Part shown: piece by piece, positions 50,119 through 58,797 of the stretch | Numbering within the stretch: position 1 is the first letter of the stretch | Layout: each line of letters starts with the position of its first letter | Origin: Rhodoferax sp. BLA1 | GTDB taxonomy: Bacteria > Pseudomonadota > Gammaproteobacteria > Burkholderiales > Burkholderiaceae_C | DNA: 64,000 nt | NCBI RefSeq assembly: GCF_013416775.1 | Contig: NZ_SZVI01000013.1 | Coordinates: 1,049,280-1,113,279, forward strand | Direction: 5' to 3' | Made by a program: the position numbers and the translations under genes | Notes under the pieces: model-generated | Told to the model about the DNA's origin: nothing | Databases searched by the model: none | What the model saw: the letters and a program-made list of their open reading frames with translations, nothing else

Positions 50119-51237
50119 ATGAAACCTTTTCTGCGCCAACAACTCGCCCGTTATGCCGACCGCCTGGGTGAGCTTGAATTTCTGCTGTCACGCCAGGACA
50201 TCATGAGCGACATGGCGCAGTTTTTGGTGCTCTCGCGTGAACACACCGACGTGGCTGCGGTGGCCAGCCGCTGGTTGCGTTACCAGCAGCGCGAGGCTGA
50301 TCTGGCGGGTGCCCAGGAGATGCTCAAGGACGCGGCCGACGACGCCGAGATGCTGGCCATGGCGCAGGAAGAGATCGACGCGGCCAGCGCCGAGCTGGCA
50401 CAGCTGGAAGCCGAGTTGCAACGCATGCTGCTGCCCAAGGACCCCGACGACGCCCGCCCGGCCTTTGTGGAAATCCGTGCTGGCACCGGTGGCGACGAAT
50501 CTGCCCTGTTTGCCGCCGACCTGGCGCGTATGTACCTGCGTTATTGCGACCGCAAGGGCTGGAAACACGAGGTGATGAGTGAGTCCGCCAGCGAACTCGG
50601 CGGCTACAAAGAACTGGTGTTGCGCATCGAGGGTCCGGCTGGGGGAGGCCCCTCCGGTAGCGGTGTCTACGGCGCCCTCAAGTTCGAGTCTGGCGGCCAC
50701 CGCGTGCAGCGTGTGCCGGTGACCGAAACCCAGGGTCGCATCCACACCAGCGCCGCCACCGTGGCGGTGATGGCCGAGCCCGACGAGGCCGAGGCGATCA
50801 AGATCAACCCGAGTGACCTGCGCATCGACACCTACCGCGCCAGCGGCGCCGGCGGCCAGCACATCAACAAAACCGACTCGGCAGTGCGCATCACCCACCT
50901 GCCGACCGGCATCGTCGCAGAATGCCAGGACGGCCGCAGCCAACACAGCAACAAGGCGCAAGCGCTCAAGGTGCTGACCGCACGCATCCAGGAAAAAGAC
51001 CGCTCGGAACGCGCTGCTAAGGAATCTGCCGAGCGCAAAAGCCTGGTTGGCAGCGGCGACCGCAGCGACCGCATCCGCACTTACAACTTCCCGCAGGGCC
51101 GCCTGACCGACCACCGCATCAACCTGACGCTGTACAAATTGCTGACCATCATGGAAGGTGATCTGGACGATGTGGTCAACGCGCTGCAGGCCCATGAGGC
51201 CGCCGAACAACTGGCGGCGCTGGAACTCAATAGCTGA
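50119..51237 (+). CDS. prfA: peptide chain release factor 1
   Basis: Recognises UAA/UAG and triggers peptide release. 372 residues from ATG 50119. GGQ motif in SGAGGQHINKTDSAVR (about 243), and the stop-codon-reading P-x-T tripeptide as PVT in RVPVTETQGRIHTSA. A Gly/Pro-rich insert (GPAGGGPSGSG, about 174-184) lengthens the loop before it slightly compared with the usual 360 residues. Its stop codon lies in the AATAGCTGA end of a repeat copy. Confidence 0.96.
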   Translation: MKPFLRQQLARYADRLGELEFLLSRQDIMSDMAQFLVLSREHTDVAAVASRWLRYQQREADLAGAQEMLKDAADDAEMLAMAQEEIDAASAELAQLEAELQRMLLPKDPDDARPAFVEIRAGTGGDESALFAADLARMYLRYCDRKGWKHEVMSESASELGGYKELVLRIEGPAGGGPSGSGVYGALKFESGGHRVQRVPVTETQGRIHTSAATVAVMAEPDEAEAIKINPSDLRIDTYRASGAGGQHINKTDSAVRITHLPTGIVAECQDGRSQHSNKAQALKVLTARIQEKDRSERAAKESAERKSLVGSGDRSDRIRTYNFPQGRLTDHRINLTLYKLLTIMEGDLDDVVNALQAHEAAEQLAALELNS

Positions 51238-51295
51238 CGCTTTATATGCAAAATTATGCTCTATCCCTTATACAACAAGGGCCAGCAGCTCCATA
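51228..51295. repeat. divergent copy of the dispersed palindromic repeat between prfA and prmC
   Basis: AATAGCT at the left end supplies the last prfA codons and stop; further on TATCCCTTATACAACAAGGGCC forms the paired core, split here as TATCCCTTATAC and AACAAGGGCC. Less regular than the other intergenic copies. Confidence 0.55.
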
Positions 51296-51308
51296 AAACA
51301 TAGTACCC

Positions 51309-52154
51309 ATGACACACACACCTGCCACCCTGGCGCAAGCGCTGATCGGGTTACAACAGCGTGGCCTGGAGCGGCTGGATGCCCAGTTGCTGCTGTTGCA
51401 TGTGCTGGGCCAACCAGACAACCAGCGCGGCTGGTTGATGGCACACGACACCGATGTGCTGCCCTCCACCAAGCAGGCCGAACTGAACACCCTGGCCCAG
51501 CGCCGTCTGGCCGGGGAACCGCTGGCCTACCTGACCGGTTACAAGGCGTTTTACGGGCTGGAACTGCAGGTGAGCCCCGATGTGCTGGTGCCGCGCCCCG
51601 ACACCGAGACCCTGGTCGACTGGGCGCTGGAGTTGCTGTCCGACACCACAGCACGTGTGCTGGACCTGGGCACCGGCAGCGGTGCGATTGCGCTGGCACT
51701 CAAAGCCACACAACCGCAAATGGATGTCTGGGCCACCGACATGAGTTCGAAAGCACTCGCCGTAGCGCAAACCAATGCACAACGCCTGCAACTGGAAGTG
51801 ACGTTTAACCAAGGCCCGTGGTTGGCCGCTCTGCCCGCTGGCACGCCCCGGTTTGATGCCATTGTCTCGAACCCACCCTACATCGCCGACCAAGACCCCC
51901 ACCTGACCGCCTTGGGCTTTGAGCCGATTCAGGCTTTGACCAGTGGCACCGATGGCCTGGACGACCTGCACCAGATCATTTGCACTGCCTCAGCCCACCT
52001 GCAACCCGGCGGCTGGCTGCTGCTGGAACATGGTTACGACCAGTCTGCCGCCGTGCGGCAACTGCTGACCCAAGAGGGTTTTGGCCAGGTCCAGTCGCGC
52101 TGTGACCTGGCGGGGATTGAGCGCTGCAGCGGCGGCCGGTTGGCACCCACTTGA
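51309..52154 (+). CDS. prmC: release factor glutamine methyltransferase
   Basis: Methylates the Gln of the GGQ motif in RF1 and RF2. 281 residues. LDLGTGSGAIALAL (about 115-128) is the SAM site and SNPPYIADQD (about 182-191) the NPPY catalytic motif. N-terminal helical domain as usual. Directly downstream of its substrate gene prfA. Confidence 0.95.
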   Translation: MTHTPATLAQALIGLQQRGLERLDAQLLLLHVLGQPDNQRGWLMAHDTDVLPSTKQAELNTLAQRRLAGEPLAYLTGYKAFYGLELQVSPDVLVPRPDTETLVDWALELLSDTTARVLDLGTGSGAIALALKATQPQMDVWATDMSSKALAVAQTNAQRLQLEVTFNQGPWLAALPAGTPRFDAIVSNPPYIADQDPHLTALGFEPIQALTSGTDGLDDLHQIICTASAHLQPGGWLLLEHGYDQSAAVRQLLTQEGFGQVQSRCDLAGIERCSGGRLAPT

Positions 52155-52180
52155 CTGTCAGCCTGCATCGCGGCGATACA

Positions 52181-53275
52181 TCACCGAGCGGGTGAACACA
52201 TCAGCCCCAAGGGGCCAAGCACCGAAGACTCAGGCCAGCCATCCCCATCCGGTGCGGACAAGCCCCCTCTAAAGCCTTCCAGCACAATCTTGCCGCGCGC
52301 CTTGCCACTCTCGATCAGCGCGTGGGCGCGGCGCAGATTCTCCGCAGTCACCAAACCAAAGTGGTCCGCCAGCGTGGTTTTGAGGGTGCCGGCGTCCACC
52401 AACTGGCTGACCCGTTCCAGAAGTTCGTGCTGGCGCACCATGTCGGGGGTCTTGAACAGCGGCCGGGTGAACATCAGCTCCCAGTGCAGCGAAATGGACT
52501 TGCGTTTGAGGGGCATCACATCCAGTTTGGCCGGATCATCGATCAGGGCCAGTTTGCCCTGCGGTTTCAAGGCCAAGATGATCTGATCGGCGTGCTGGTC
52601 GGTATGTGTCAGGCTGGCAACCAGATCAACTTCCTCGATGCCCAAGCGTTGGAGTTCGTTTAACAGCGGCAAGCTGTGGTCGATCACCCCATGTGCGCCC
52701 AGGCCCAGCAACCAGTCGCGGGTTTCTGGCCGTGATGCGGTGCCGATGACCCGCAATTGGGTGAGTTGCCGGGCCAGTTGCACCAGGATGGAGCCCACAC
52801 CGCCGGCGGCGCCCACCACCAGCAGGGTTTGGCCCGCACCACCGCCCTCGGGCACACCCAGCCGGTCAAACAACATTTCCCAGGCGGTGATCGCGGTCAG
52901 GGGCAAAGCAGCGGCCTCGGCCTGGCTGATGGAGCGTGGTTTGTGGCCCACGATGCGTTCGTCCACCAGGTTGTACTCGGCATACGAGCCCGGGCGGTCA
53001 ATCACACCGGCGTAAAAGACCTCGTCCCCTGGCTGGAACAAGCTGACATCGGCACCCACCGCCGCCACCGTGCCCACCGCATCCCAGCCCAGCACACGCG
53101 GCTCTGGCGTGGGGACGTTGCGGCGCAGCTTGGTGTCCACCGGATTGACGGCCACCGCGTGGATCTTGACCAACAGGTCACGCGGGCCGGGCTGGGGGAC
53201 GGGTAAATCTGTCTCGAACAGGGCTTGTGGGTCGCTGATGGGCAAACCGTGCTGGTGATAAACAATCGCTTTCAT
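52181..53275 (-). CDS. zinc-independent alcohol dehydrogenase / quinone oxidoreductase-like protein
   Basis: 364 residues from ATG 53275. GroES-like N-terminus (MKAIVYHQHGLPISDPQ) and Rossmann motif VVGAAGGVGSILVQLA (about 157-172). Structural-zinc cysteines are missing, so it fits the ZADH/NADPH:quinone oxidoreductase branch. The family normally ends at GKIVLEGF; here about 30 more residues follow (RGGLSAPDGDGWPESS onward), possibly an extension into former non-coding DNA. Divergent from a LysR gene that probably controls it. Confidence 0.9.
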   Translation of the reverse strand: MKAIVYHQHGLPISDPQALFETDLPVPQPGPRDLLVKIHAVAVNPVDTKLRRNVPTPEPRVLGWDAVGTVAAVGADVSLFQPGDEVFYAGVIDRPGSYAEYNLVDERIVGHKPRSISQAEAAALPLTAITAWEMLFDRLGVPEGGGAGQTLLVVGAAGGVGSILVQLARQLTQLRVIGTASRPETRDWLLGLGAHGVIDHSLPLLNELQRLGIEEVDLVASLTHTDQHADQIILALKPQGKLALIDDPAKLDVMPLKRKSISLHWELMFTRPLFKTPDMVRQHELLERVSQLVDAGTLKTTLADHFGLVTAENLRRAHALIESGKARGKIVLEGFRGGLSAPDGDGWPESSVLGPLGLMCSPAR

Positions 53276-53370
53276 TGGGGATTCCATGAGCTAGTGAACA
53301 AGCTGTCGACTGTCGCAGCAAAACGCCTGACAATAAAGCGCTTAGCCATTGGAACTGTTTCAACCAGCAT

Positions 53371-54273
53371 TTGAAAATGATCGCCCTGCAAGACCTCCAA
53401 TTCCTGGTACGTGCGGGTCGTGCCGCTAGCCTGTCAGAGGCGGCGAGGGCCACGGGCATCTCGCCAGCCGCAGGCAGCGCGCTGGTCAAGCGGCTGGAAA
53501 CCGAGCTGGGCATCAAGCTGTTTGTGCGCTCTACCCGCAGCCTGCGCCCCAGTGCGCAGGCGCTGGCATTTCTGGCCGAGTGTGAGGAGGGTCTGGCGCG
53601 CATTGAACTGGCGCGCGAGAAACTGCTGGCCGGGCGCCAGGTGATGCGCGGGCGCATCCAGCTCTCGCTGCCTTCGGATCTGGGGCGCAACCAGGTGTTG
53701 ACCTGGTTACATGCGTTTCGAGGACGTCATCCAGAGGTGAGCCTGGGGCTGCAGATCTCGGACCGGATCGCCGAGGTCTACCGCGAACAGGTCGATGTGG
53801 CATTGCGATATGGTGAACCCAAGGATTCAAGCCTGGTGGCGCTACCCATTGCACCGCACAACCAGCGCGTGTTGTGCGCCTCACCCGCCTATCTGGCGCA
53901 ACACGGGCGCCCGCAGGAGCCCAAGGACCTCAAACAGCACAACTGCCTGAGTTTTATGCTGAGTGACCGCAACCACGACAACTGGCAATTTGTACGCGAC
54001 CAGACCAGGGTCAGCGTGCGGGTGACTGGGGCGATCCAATGTGACGACGGCGACGCGGTCCGGCATCTGGCACGCATGGGCGCAGGTATCGCCTACAAAT
54101 CGCGCCTGGATGTGCACCAGGACCTGAAACAGGGGACCCTGATCGCTTTGTGCGAGGACTGGCAGGGTGAACCTGCGCCGCTTTACATGGCCTGTCCCGA
54201 CCGCAGCCAGTTGCGGCCATCGGTGTTGGCGCTGCGCAGCTTTTTGGTCGAGCAAATCAGCGCACTGGATTGA
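53371..54273 (+). CDS. LysR family transcriptional regulator
   Basis: 300 residues. N-terminal helix-turn-helix (LSEAARATGISPAAGSALVK, then RLETELGIKLFVRSTRSL, about 17-55) and the usual effector-binding domain (IQLSLPSDLGRNQVLTWL at about 96-113). 95 bp from the divergent ADH gene, with which it forms a typical regulator-target pair. Confidence 0.92.
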   Translation: MKMIALQDLQFLVRAGRAASLSEAARATGISPAAGSALVKRLETELGIKLFVRSTRSLRPSAQALAFLAECEEGLARIELAREKLLAGRQVMRGRIQLSLPSDLGRNQVLTWLHAFRGRHPEVSLGLQISDRIAEVYREQVDVALRYGEPKDSSLVALPIAPHNQRVLCASPAYLAQHGRPQEPKDLKQHNCLSFMLSDRNHDNWQFVRDQTRVSVRVTGAIQCDDGDAVRHLARMGAGIAYKSRLDVHQDLKQGTLIALCEDWQGEPAPLYMACPDRSQLRPSVLALRSFLVEQISALD

Positions 54274-54389
54274 GTCAGCACACTGGCTGTTGAGCCCCCT
54301 GCGCAGGGCTGAAGCGTCGACCTGCTGCGCTGTTGGACAATGGGTGGCTGACGCAGCCTCGCTGCAAGACCTTTATCTGAACCACCACC

Positions 54390-54623
54390 ATGCCAACCAC
54401 CACCCCCGCCCTGCCAGCCGACGTCAATGACCGCCTGACCAATCTGGAAATCAAGGCCAGCTTTTCTGAGGACCTGCTCGACAAACTCGACCAGATCATC
54501 ATTCGCCAGCAAGACCAGATTGACCGCCTGACACAAGAGCTGCAGTGGCTGCGCCAGCAAGCGCCAGCGGAAGGTGCGGCCGCGCCGCGCAGCCTGCGTG
54601 ATGAGCTGCCGCCCCACTACTGA
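54390..54623 (+). CDS. slyX: SlyX family protein
   Basis: 77 residues, almost entirely one coiled coil: NDRLTNLEIKASFSEDLLDK, then LDQIIIRQQDQIDRLTQELQ, ending with DELPPHY, the family's conserved C-terminus. Function unknown. Preceded by the LysR gene and followed by grxD. Confidence 0.88.
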   Translation: MPTTTPALPADVNDRLTNLEIKASFSEDLLDKLDQIIIRQQDQIDRLTQELQWLRQQAPAEGAAAPRSLRDELPPHY

Positions 54624-54716
54624 GTCACAGACCCCGCGCGCATCAGGGTTATCCGGCCTAGGCGCCGGGTTGAAAGTGAAATAATTGCGCCCATTCTTTT
54701 CCGAGGACACCACCCC

Positions 54717-55040
54717 ATGAGCGACACCCAACAACGCATTGACGAACTGGTCAAGCAAAACGACATCCTGCTGTTCATGAAGGGCACAGCCAGCTTCCCC
54801 CAATGCGGTTTTTCAGGTCGCGCGATCCAAGTCCTCAAGGCCTGTGGTGTGGAACCCAAGGCCATCGCCACTGTCAACGTGCTTGAAGACGCCGAGATTC
54901 GCGAAGGCATCAAGGGTTACAGCAACTGGCCGACCATTCCGCAGCTCTACATCAAGGGCGAATTCATCGGCGGCTCCGACATCATGATGGAGATGTTCGA
55001 GAGCGGCGAATTGCAGACCTTGCTGGGCAAGCCCGCCTGA
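54717..55040 (+). CDS. grxD: monothiol glutaredoxin Grx4
   Basis: 107 residues with the monothiol CGFS active site in FPQCGFSGRAIQVL (about 27-40) and the glutathione-binding NWPTIPQLYI and GGSDIMMEM. Transfers or stores [2Fe-2S] clusters. GAGG-like ribosome-binding site ahead. In relatives it usually follows prmC directly; here ADH, LysR and slyX lie between. Confidence 0.95.
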   Translation: MSDTQQRIDELVKQNDILLFMKGTASFPQCGFSGRAIQVLKACGVEPKAIATVNVLEDAEIREGIKGYSNWPTIPQLYIKGEFIGGSDIMMEMFESGELQTLLGKPA

Positions 55041-55053
55041 GCCAAGCGAGCTA

Positions 55054-55710
55054 TCAGTATTCCCACAGACGCCGCGCACCGAGCACGGCGTCCGGGTAAG
55101 GCGCCCTGCCACGCGAGCCGTTGTAACGCCCCAGCGCCATAAACAGGTTACCGTTTTCGCGCTCCAGGTAGTGGCGCAGAATCACGCAGCCAAAACGCAG
55201 GTTGGTCTGCATGTGAAACAACTTGCCAGCGTCACCATCGGCCAGCAAACGGGTCCAAAACGGCATCACCTGCATGTAACCACGTGCACCCGCGCTGCTC
55301 ACCGCAAATTTGCGGAAGTTGCTCTCCACCTGAATCAACCCCAGCACCAGCGCCACATCCAGCCCGGCGCGTTTGCTCTCGTACCAGACCGTTTGTAGAA
55401 ATTCCTTGCGGCTCTCAAAATCAGTTTTTTTCTTCTTGAGCCGCTCACTCATCGCCCCCAACCAGCGCAGATAAACCAGGCGCGATTCGGTGTCTTGGAA
55501 CTCGGGCACCGGTGGTGCGTGGTTATGGATGGCCGAACTCAGCGCGGTGCGCACCGAGTCCATCAGCGGCTCTTCAGCCTGGTTGCCGGCCCAGGACCGC
55601 TCTTGAAAAAATAGCAAACCAAGCCCAGTGCATAAGGGCCAGACACCTAAAACAGCCTGAACAAGCTGGCGCCGACCGGACAACACCGGGCGATCAGTAC
55701 CCATCTGCAT
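55054..55710 (-). CDS. lytic transglycosylase (SLT domain)
   Basis: About 218 residues from ATG 55710; GTG 55725 or ATG 55704 are alternatives. N-terminal hydrophobic segment (about 16-33, AVLGVWPLCTGLGLLFF) works as signal anchor; part of it is encoded by a palindromic-repeat copy. The SLT domain has catalytic Glu in GLIQVESNFRKFAVSSAGAR and then GYMQVMPFW, later GRYNGS. Cleaves peptidoglycan in the periplasm. Convergent with grxD, only 13 bases apart. Confidence 0.9.
   Translation of the reverse strand: MQMGTDRPVLSGRRQLVQAVLGVWPLCTGLGLLFFQERSWAGNQAEEPLMDSVRTALSSAIHNHAPPVPEFQDTESRLVYLRWLGAMSERLKKKKTDFESRKEFLQTVWYESKRAGLDVALVLGLIQVESNFRKFAVSSAGARGYMQVMPFWTRLLADGDAGKLFHMQTNLRFGCVILRHYLERENGNLFMALGRYNGSRGRAPYPDAVLGARRLWEY
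55605..55647 (-). repeat. in-frame copy of the dispersed palindromic repeat inside the lytic transglycosylase gene
   Basis: AAAAAATAGC at 55606-55615, then AAGCCC and AAGGGCC, fits the element's A-run, AGCTAT-like box and GGGCT arms. It encodes VWPLCTGLGLLFF in the membrane anchor. Confidence 0.5.
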
Positions 55711-55758
55711 CACGACACCTGGCACCCAGCCGTTTGTCCAAGCGCCATGCAGAGCCCG

Positions 55759-57501
55759 TCACACCTTGAGCTTGGCCATCAGCAGCGCGGCAATCTCAGC
55801 CAGCGGCACAGCGGTAGCTGCGGCATCGCGACGGTGCTGATACTCCACGTTGCCTTCCTTGAGGGCGCGGTCACCGATATTCACGCGGTGCGGCACACCA
55901 ATGAGTTCCCAATCTGCAAACATAGCACCTGGGCGTTCACCCCGGTCGTCCAGCAGCACGTCCACACCAGCTGCCAGCAATTCAGCGTAAAGCGACTCAG
56001 AGGCCGCCTTGACCTCAGGGGAACGGTCGGCGTTGATCGGACAGATCACCACCGTGAACGGTGCCAGGGCATCGGGCCAAATGATGCCGCGCTCGTCATG
56101 GTTCTGCTCGATGGCGGCTGCGGGCAGGCGCGTGATGCCGATGCCGTAACAACCCATCTCCATCAACTGCGGCTTGCCGTTCTGGTCCAGGAAAGTGGCT
56201 TTCATCGCCTGGCTGTATTTGGTGCCGAGGTAGAACACATGGCCGACCTCGATGCCGCGCTCAATCGCCAGCGGGCCTTGGCCATCCGGCGACGCGTCGC
56301 CAGCGACCACATTGCGCAGGTCAGCCACCATATCGGGCTCAGGCAGATCACGGCCCCAGTTCACACCGGTGATGTGGAAGTCGGGTTCGTTGGCACCACA
56401 GATCCAGTCGGCCATCACCGCCACCTCGCGGTCCACCACCAGCTTCACCGGTTGCAGCAGGCTCAAAGGCCCCAGGTAACCGGGCTTACAGCCAAAATGC
56501 GCTTCAATCTCGGGCACGGTGGCAAAACGGAAGGCCGACAGGCCCGGCAATTTACCGACCTTGACCTCATTCATATCGTGGTCACCCCGCAGCAGCAGCA
56601 GCCAGACCTGGGTCTTGAGCACTTCACCCTTGTCATTGAGGGTGTCGGTGGCCAGCACCAGGGATTTGACCGTGGTCTGCAGCGGCACACCGAGCAGCTC
56701 GGCCACATCGGCGCAGGTACTTTTGCCCGGTGTCGGTGTCTTGGTCAAAGCCTGCGAGGAGGCTGGACGCGGGCCAGCCGGTGCCAGCGCCTCGGCCTTT
56801 TCCATGTTGGCGGCGTAATCGCTGTTGGGGCAATACACGATGGCGTCTTCACCGGTGGCGGCAATCACCTGGAACTCTTCACTCAAGTCCCCACCGATGG
56901 CGCCACTGTCAGCGGCCACCGCGCGGTAAGTCAAGCCAAACCGGTCAAAAATGCGCCGGTAGGCCTGCGCCATGACCTGGTAACTGGCCTTGGCGGACAC
57001 TTGGTCGCGGTCAAAGCTGTAGGCGTCTTTCATGATGAACTCGCGCCCACGCATCAGGCCAAAGCGCGGGCGGCGCTCGTCGCGGAACTTGGTCTGGATC
57101 TGGTAGAAGTTTTTGGGCAACTGTTTGTAGCTGCGGATTTCCTGGCGGGCGATGTCGGTGATGACCTCTTCGCTGGTCGGCTGCACCACAAAGTCATTGC
57201 CATGGCGGTCGGCAATCCGCAGCAACTCCGGCCCCATCTTCTCGAAACGACCGGTTTCCTGCCAGAGCTCGGCAGGCTGCACCACCGGCATCGACAGCTC
57301 CACCGCCCCTGCGCGGTTCATTTCTTCACGCACGATCGCTTCCACCTTGTGCACCACACGCAAGCCCATCGGCATCAGGGTGTAGATACCGGCGCCAAGC
57401 TTTTTGATCATGCCTGCGCGCATCATCAGCTTGTGGCTGACCACTTCGGCATCAGCCGGCGCTTCTTTGAGGGTGGAAATAAAGAATTGGGAAGCTTTCA
57501 T
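55759..57501 (-). CDS. proS: prolyl-tRNA synthetase
   Basis: Bacterial-type (ProS1) class II synthetase, 580 residues from ATG 57501 (MKASQFFISTLKEAP). Motif 2 in TKFRDERRPRFGLMRGREFI (about 135-154), an editing insertion domain (about 220-380) and the anticodon-binding C-terminus (DVLLDDRGERPGAMFADWEL). Divergent from rppH, 92 bases apart, a conserved arrangement in the order. Confidence 0.96.
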   Translation of the reverse strand: MKASQFFISTLKEAPADAEVVSHKLMMRAGMIKKLGAGIYTLMPMGLRVVHKVEAIVREEMNRAGAVELSMPVVQPAELWQETGRFEKMGPELLRIADRHGNDFVVQPTSEEVITDIARQEIRSYKQLPKNFYQIQTKFRDERRPRFGLMRGREFIMKDAYSFDRDQVSAKASYQVMAQAYRRIFDRFGLTYRAVAADSGAIGGDLSEEFQVIAATGEDAIVYCPNSDYAANMEKAEALAPAGPRPASSQALTKTPTPGKSTCADVAELLGVPLQTTVKSLVLATDTLNDKGEVLKTQVWLLLLRGDHDMNEVKVGKLPGLSAFRFATVPEIEAHFGCKPGYLGPLSLLQPVKLVVDREVAVMADWICGANEPDFHITGVNWGRDLPEPDMVADLRNVVAGDASPDGQGPLAIERGIEVGHVFYLGTKYSQAMKATFLDQNGKPQLMEMGCYGIGITRLPAAAIEQNHDERGIIWPDALAPFTVVICPINADRSPEVKAASESLYAELLAAGVDVLLDDRGERPGAMFADWELIGVPHRVNIGDRALKEGNVEYQHRRDAAATAVPLAEIAALLMAKLKV

Positions 57502-57593
57502 GGGGACGATTCGCGATATGTCAGGGTAGCCACTCTTGATGCCAGGCAAACGCTGTGCATAATGGCCACAATTTTAAAATTTGGGGTTTGATT

Positions 57594-58211
57594 ATGCTTG
57601 ACCGAGACGGCTTTAGGCCGAACGTCGGCATCGTCCTGCTCAATCAGAAAAATCAGGTGTTTTGGGGGAAGCGTATCCGTACGCACTCCTGGCAGTTTCC
57701 GCAGGGGGGCATTGATCGGGGGGAAACTCCGGAGCAAGCCATGATTCGGGAACTGCACGAAGAAATCGGATTACAGCGCGAACACGTTCGCATTGTGGCC
57801 CGCACCCGTGACTGGTTGCGCTATGAGGTGCCAGACCGTTTTATCCGCCGCGATTCACGCGGCTTCTACAAGGGCCAAAAACAGATCTGGTTCCTGCTGC
57901 AATTGGTGGGGCACGACTGGGATTTGAACCTGCGTGCCACCGACCACCCGGAGTTTGATGCCTGGCGCTGGAACGACTACTGGGTTCCGCTGGACGCGGT
58001 GGTCGAGTTCAAACGCGAGGTGTATGTCACTGCTCTGACCGAGCTGGCGCGTTACCTGCCGCGCAGCGAGCACCGCAACCGTTTTTTACGCCAAGGCATC
58101 CGCCCGTCCATGTCGGAGTCGGTTGGTGAAGATTCGTGTCACGGCCCTTTGGACTTGCCACCGGATGCAAGCTGGGAACCCGATTCACAAACTGGAAATG
58201 AGCATGTTTGA
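57594..58211 (+). CDS. rppH: RNA pyrophosphohydrolase
   Basis: Removes pyrophosphate from mRNA 5' ends and so opens them to RNase E. 205 residues from ATG 57594. Nudix box GGIDRGETPEQAMIRELHEE (about 37-56) completed by IGL. MLDRDGFRPNVGIVL start is canonical. Overlaps the CNP1-like gene by 14 bases. Confidence 0.95.
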   Translation: MLDRDGFRPNVGIVLLNQKNQVFWGKRIRTHSWQFPQGGIDRGETPEQAMIRELHEEIGLQREHVRIVARTRDWLRYEVPDRFIRRDSRGFYKGQKQIWFLLQLVGHDWDLNLRATDHPEFDAWRWNDYWVPLDAVVEFKREVYVTALTELARYLPRSEHRNRFLRQGIRPSMSESVGEDSCHGPLDLPPDASWEPDSQTGNEHV

Positions 58212-58713
58212 CAAAAATCGCGTCGCGCGCTGGTGCGCGCACGCACTGCTGGGGCTCTTGGCCCTGAGCCTGAGTACCCACCTGCAAGCCCAGGTCGCAC
58301 CAGATGACCCTGAGTGGAAAGAGCTTGACGCACCGCCCCCACCTGCATTCAGCACGGACAAACTGCTGCCGCTGGATATGCCCTCTTATGTTTCGGTGAA
58401 GTTTGGCATCGACCCGACCACACTGAGCATCGGGGTGGACGGGATCGTGCGTTATGTGGTGGTGACACGCAATACCAGCGGCACGGTCAATGCCATGTTT
58501 GAGGGCATCCGCTGCGGCACCGGCGAAGTCAAAACCTACGGGCGTGCCAATGACAAGGGGGTGTGGTCGACCGTGGCCGAGCCCACGTGGCGTGTTTTTA
58601 CCGACAACCTGCCGTCCAAACACGCCTGGATTTTCGCCCGTCAGGCCGCCTGTGATGGCCGGGCCACCGCCGCCAGCAACACGGCGGAGATCATCAAAGC
58701 GCTGAAAAAATAG
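58198..58713 (+). CDS. CNP1-like family exported protein
   Basis: 171 residues from ATG 58198 (or 58204). Signal peptide about 1-34, cleavage after LQAQ. PEWKELDAPPPPAFSTDKLL (about 41-60), GVDGIVRYVVV, and CGTGEVKTYGRA are family features; two conserved Cys may form a disulfide. Function unknown. Start lies inside rppH, so it is translationally coupled. Confidence 0.88.
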   Translation: MSMFDKNRVARWCAHALLGLLALSLSTHLQAQVAPDDPEWKELDAPPPPAFSTDKLLPLDMPSYVSVKFGIDPTTLSIGVDGIVRYVVVTRNTSGTVNAMFEGIRCGTGEVKTYGRANDKGVWSTVAEPTWRVFTDNLPSKHAWIFARQAACDGRATAASNTAEIIKALKK

Positions 58714-58797
58714 CGTAACGGCGGCGGGTGCCGTCTTTCTGGCGGTGCACGCAGTCTGTACAAACACAGCACGGCGGATGGCGCCGTGCCATGGATG

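Noticed and set aside
55747..57591. 614-residue plus-strand ORF
   Set aside because: Lies antisense to proS, which has unmistakable synthetase motifs; composition is that of a shadow frame.
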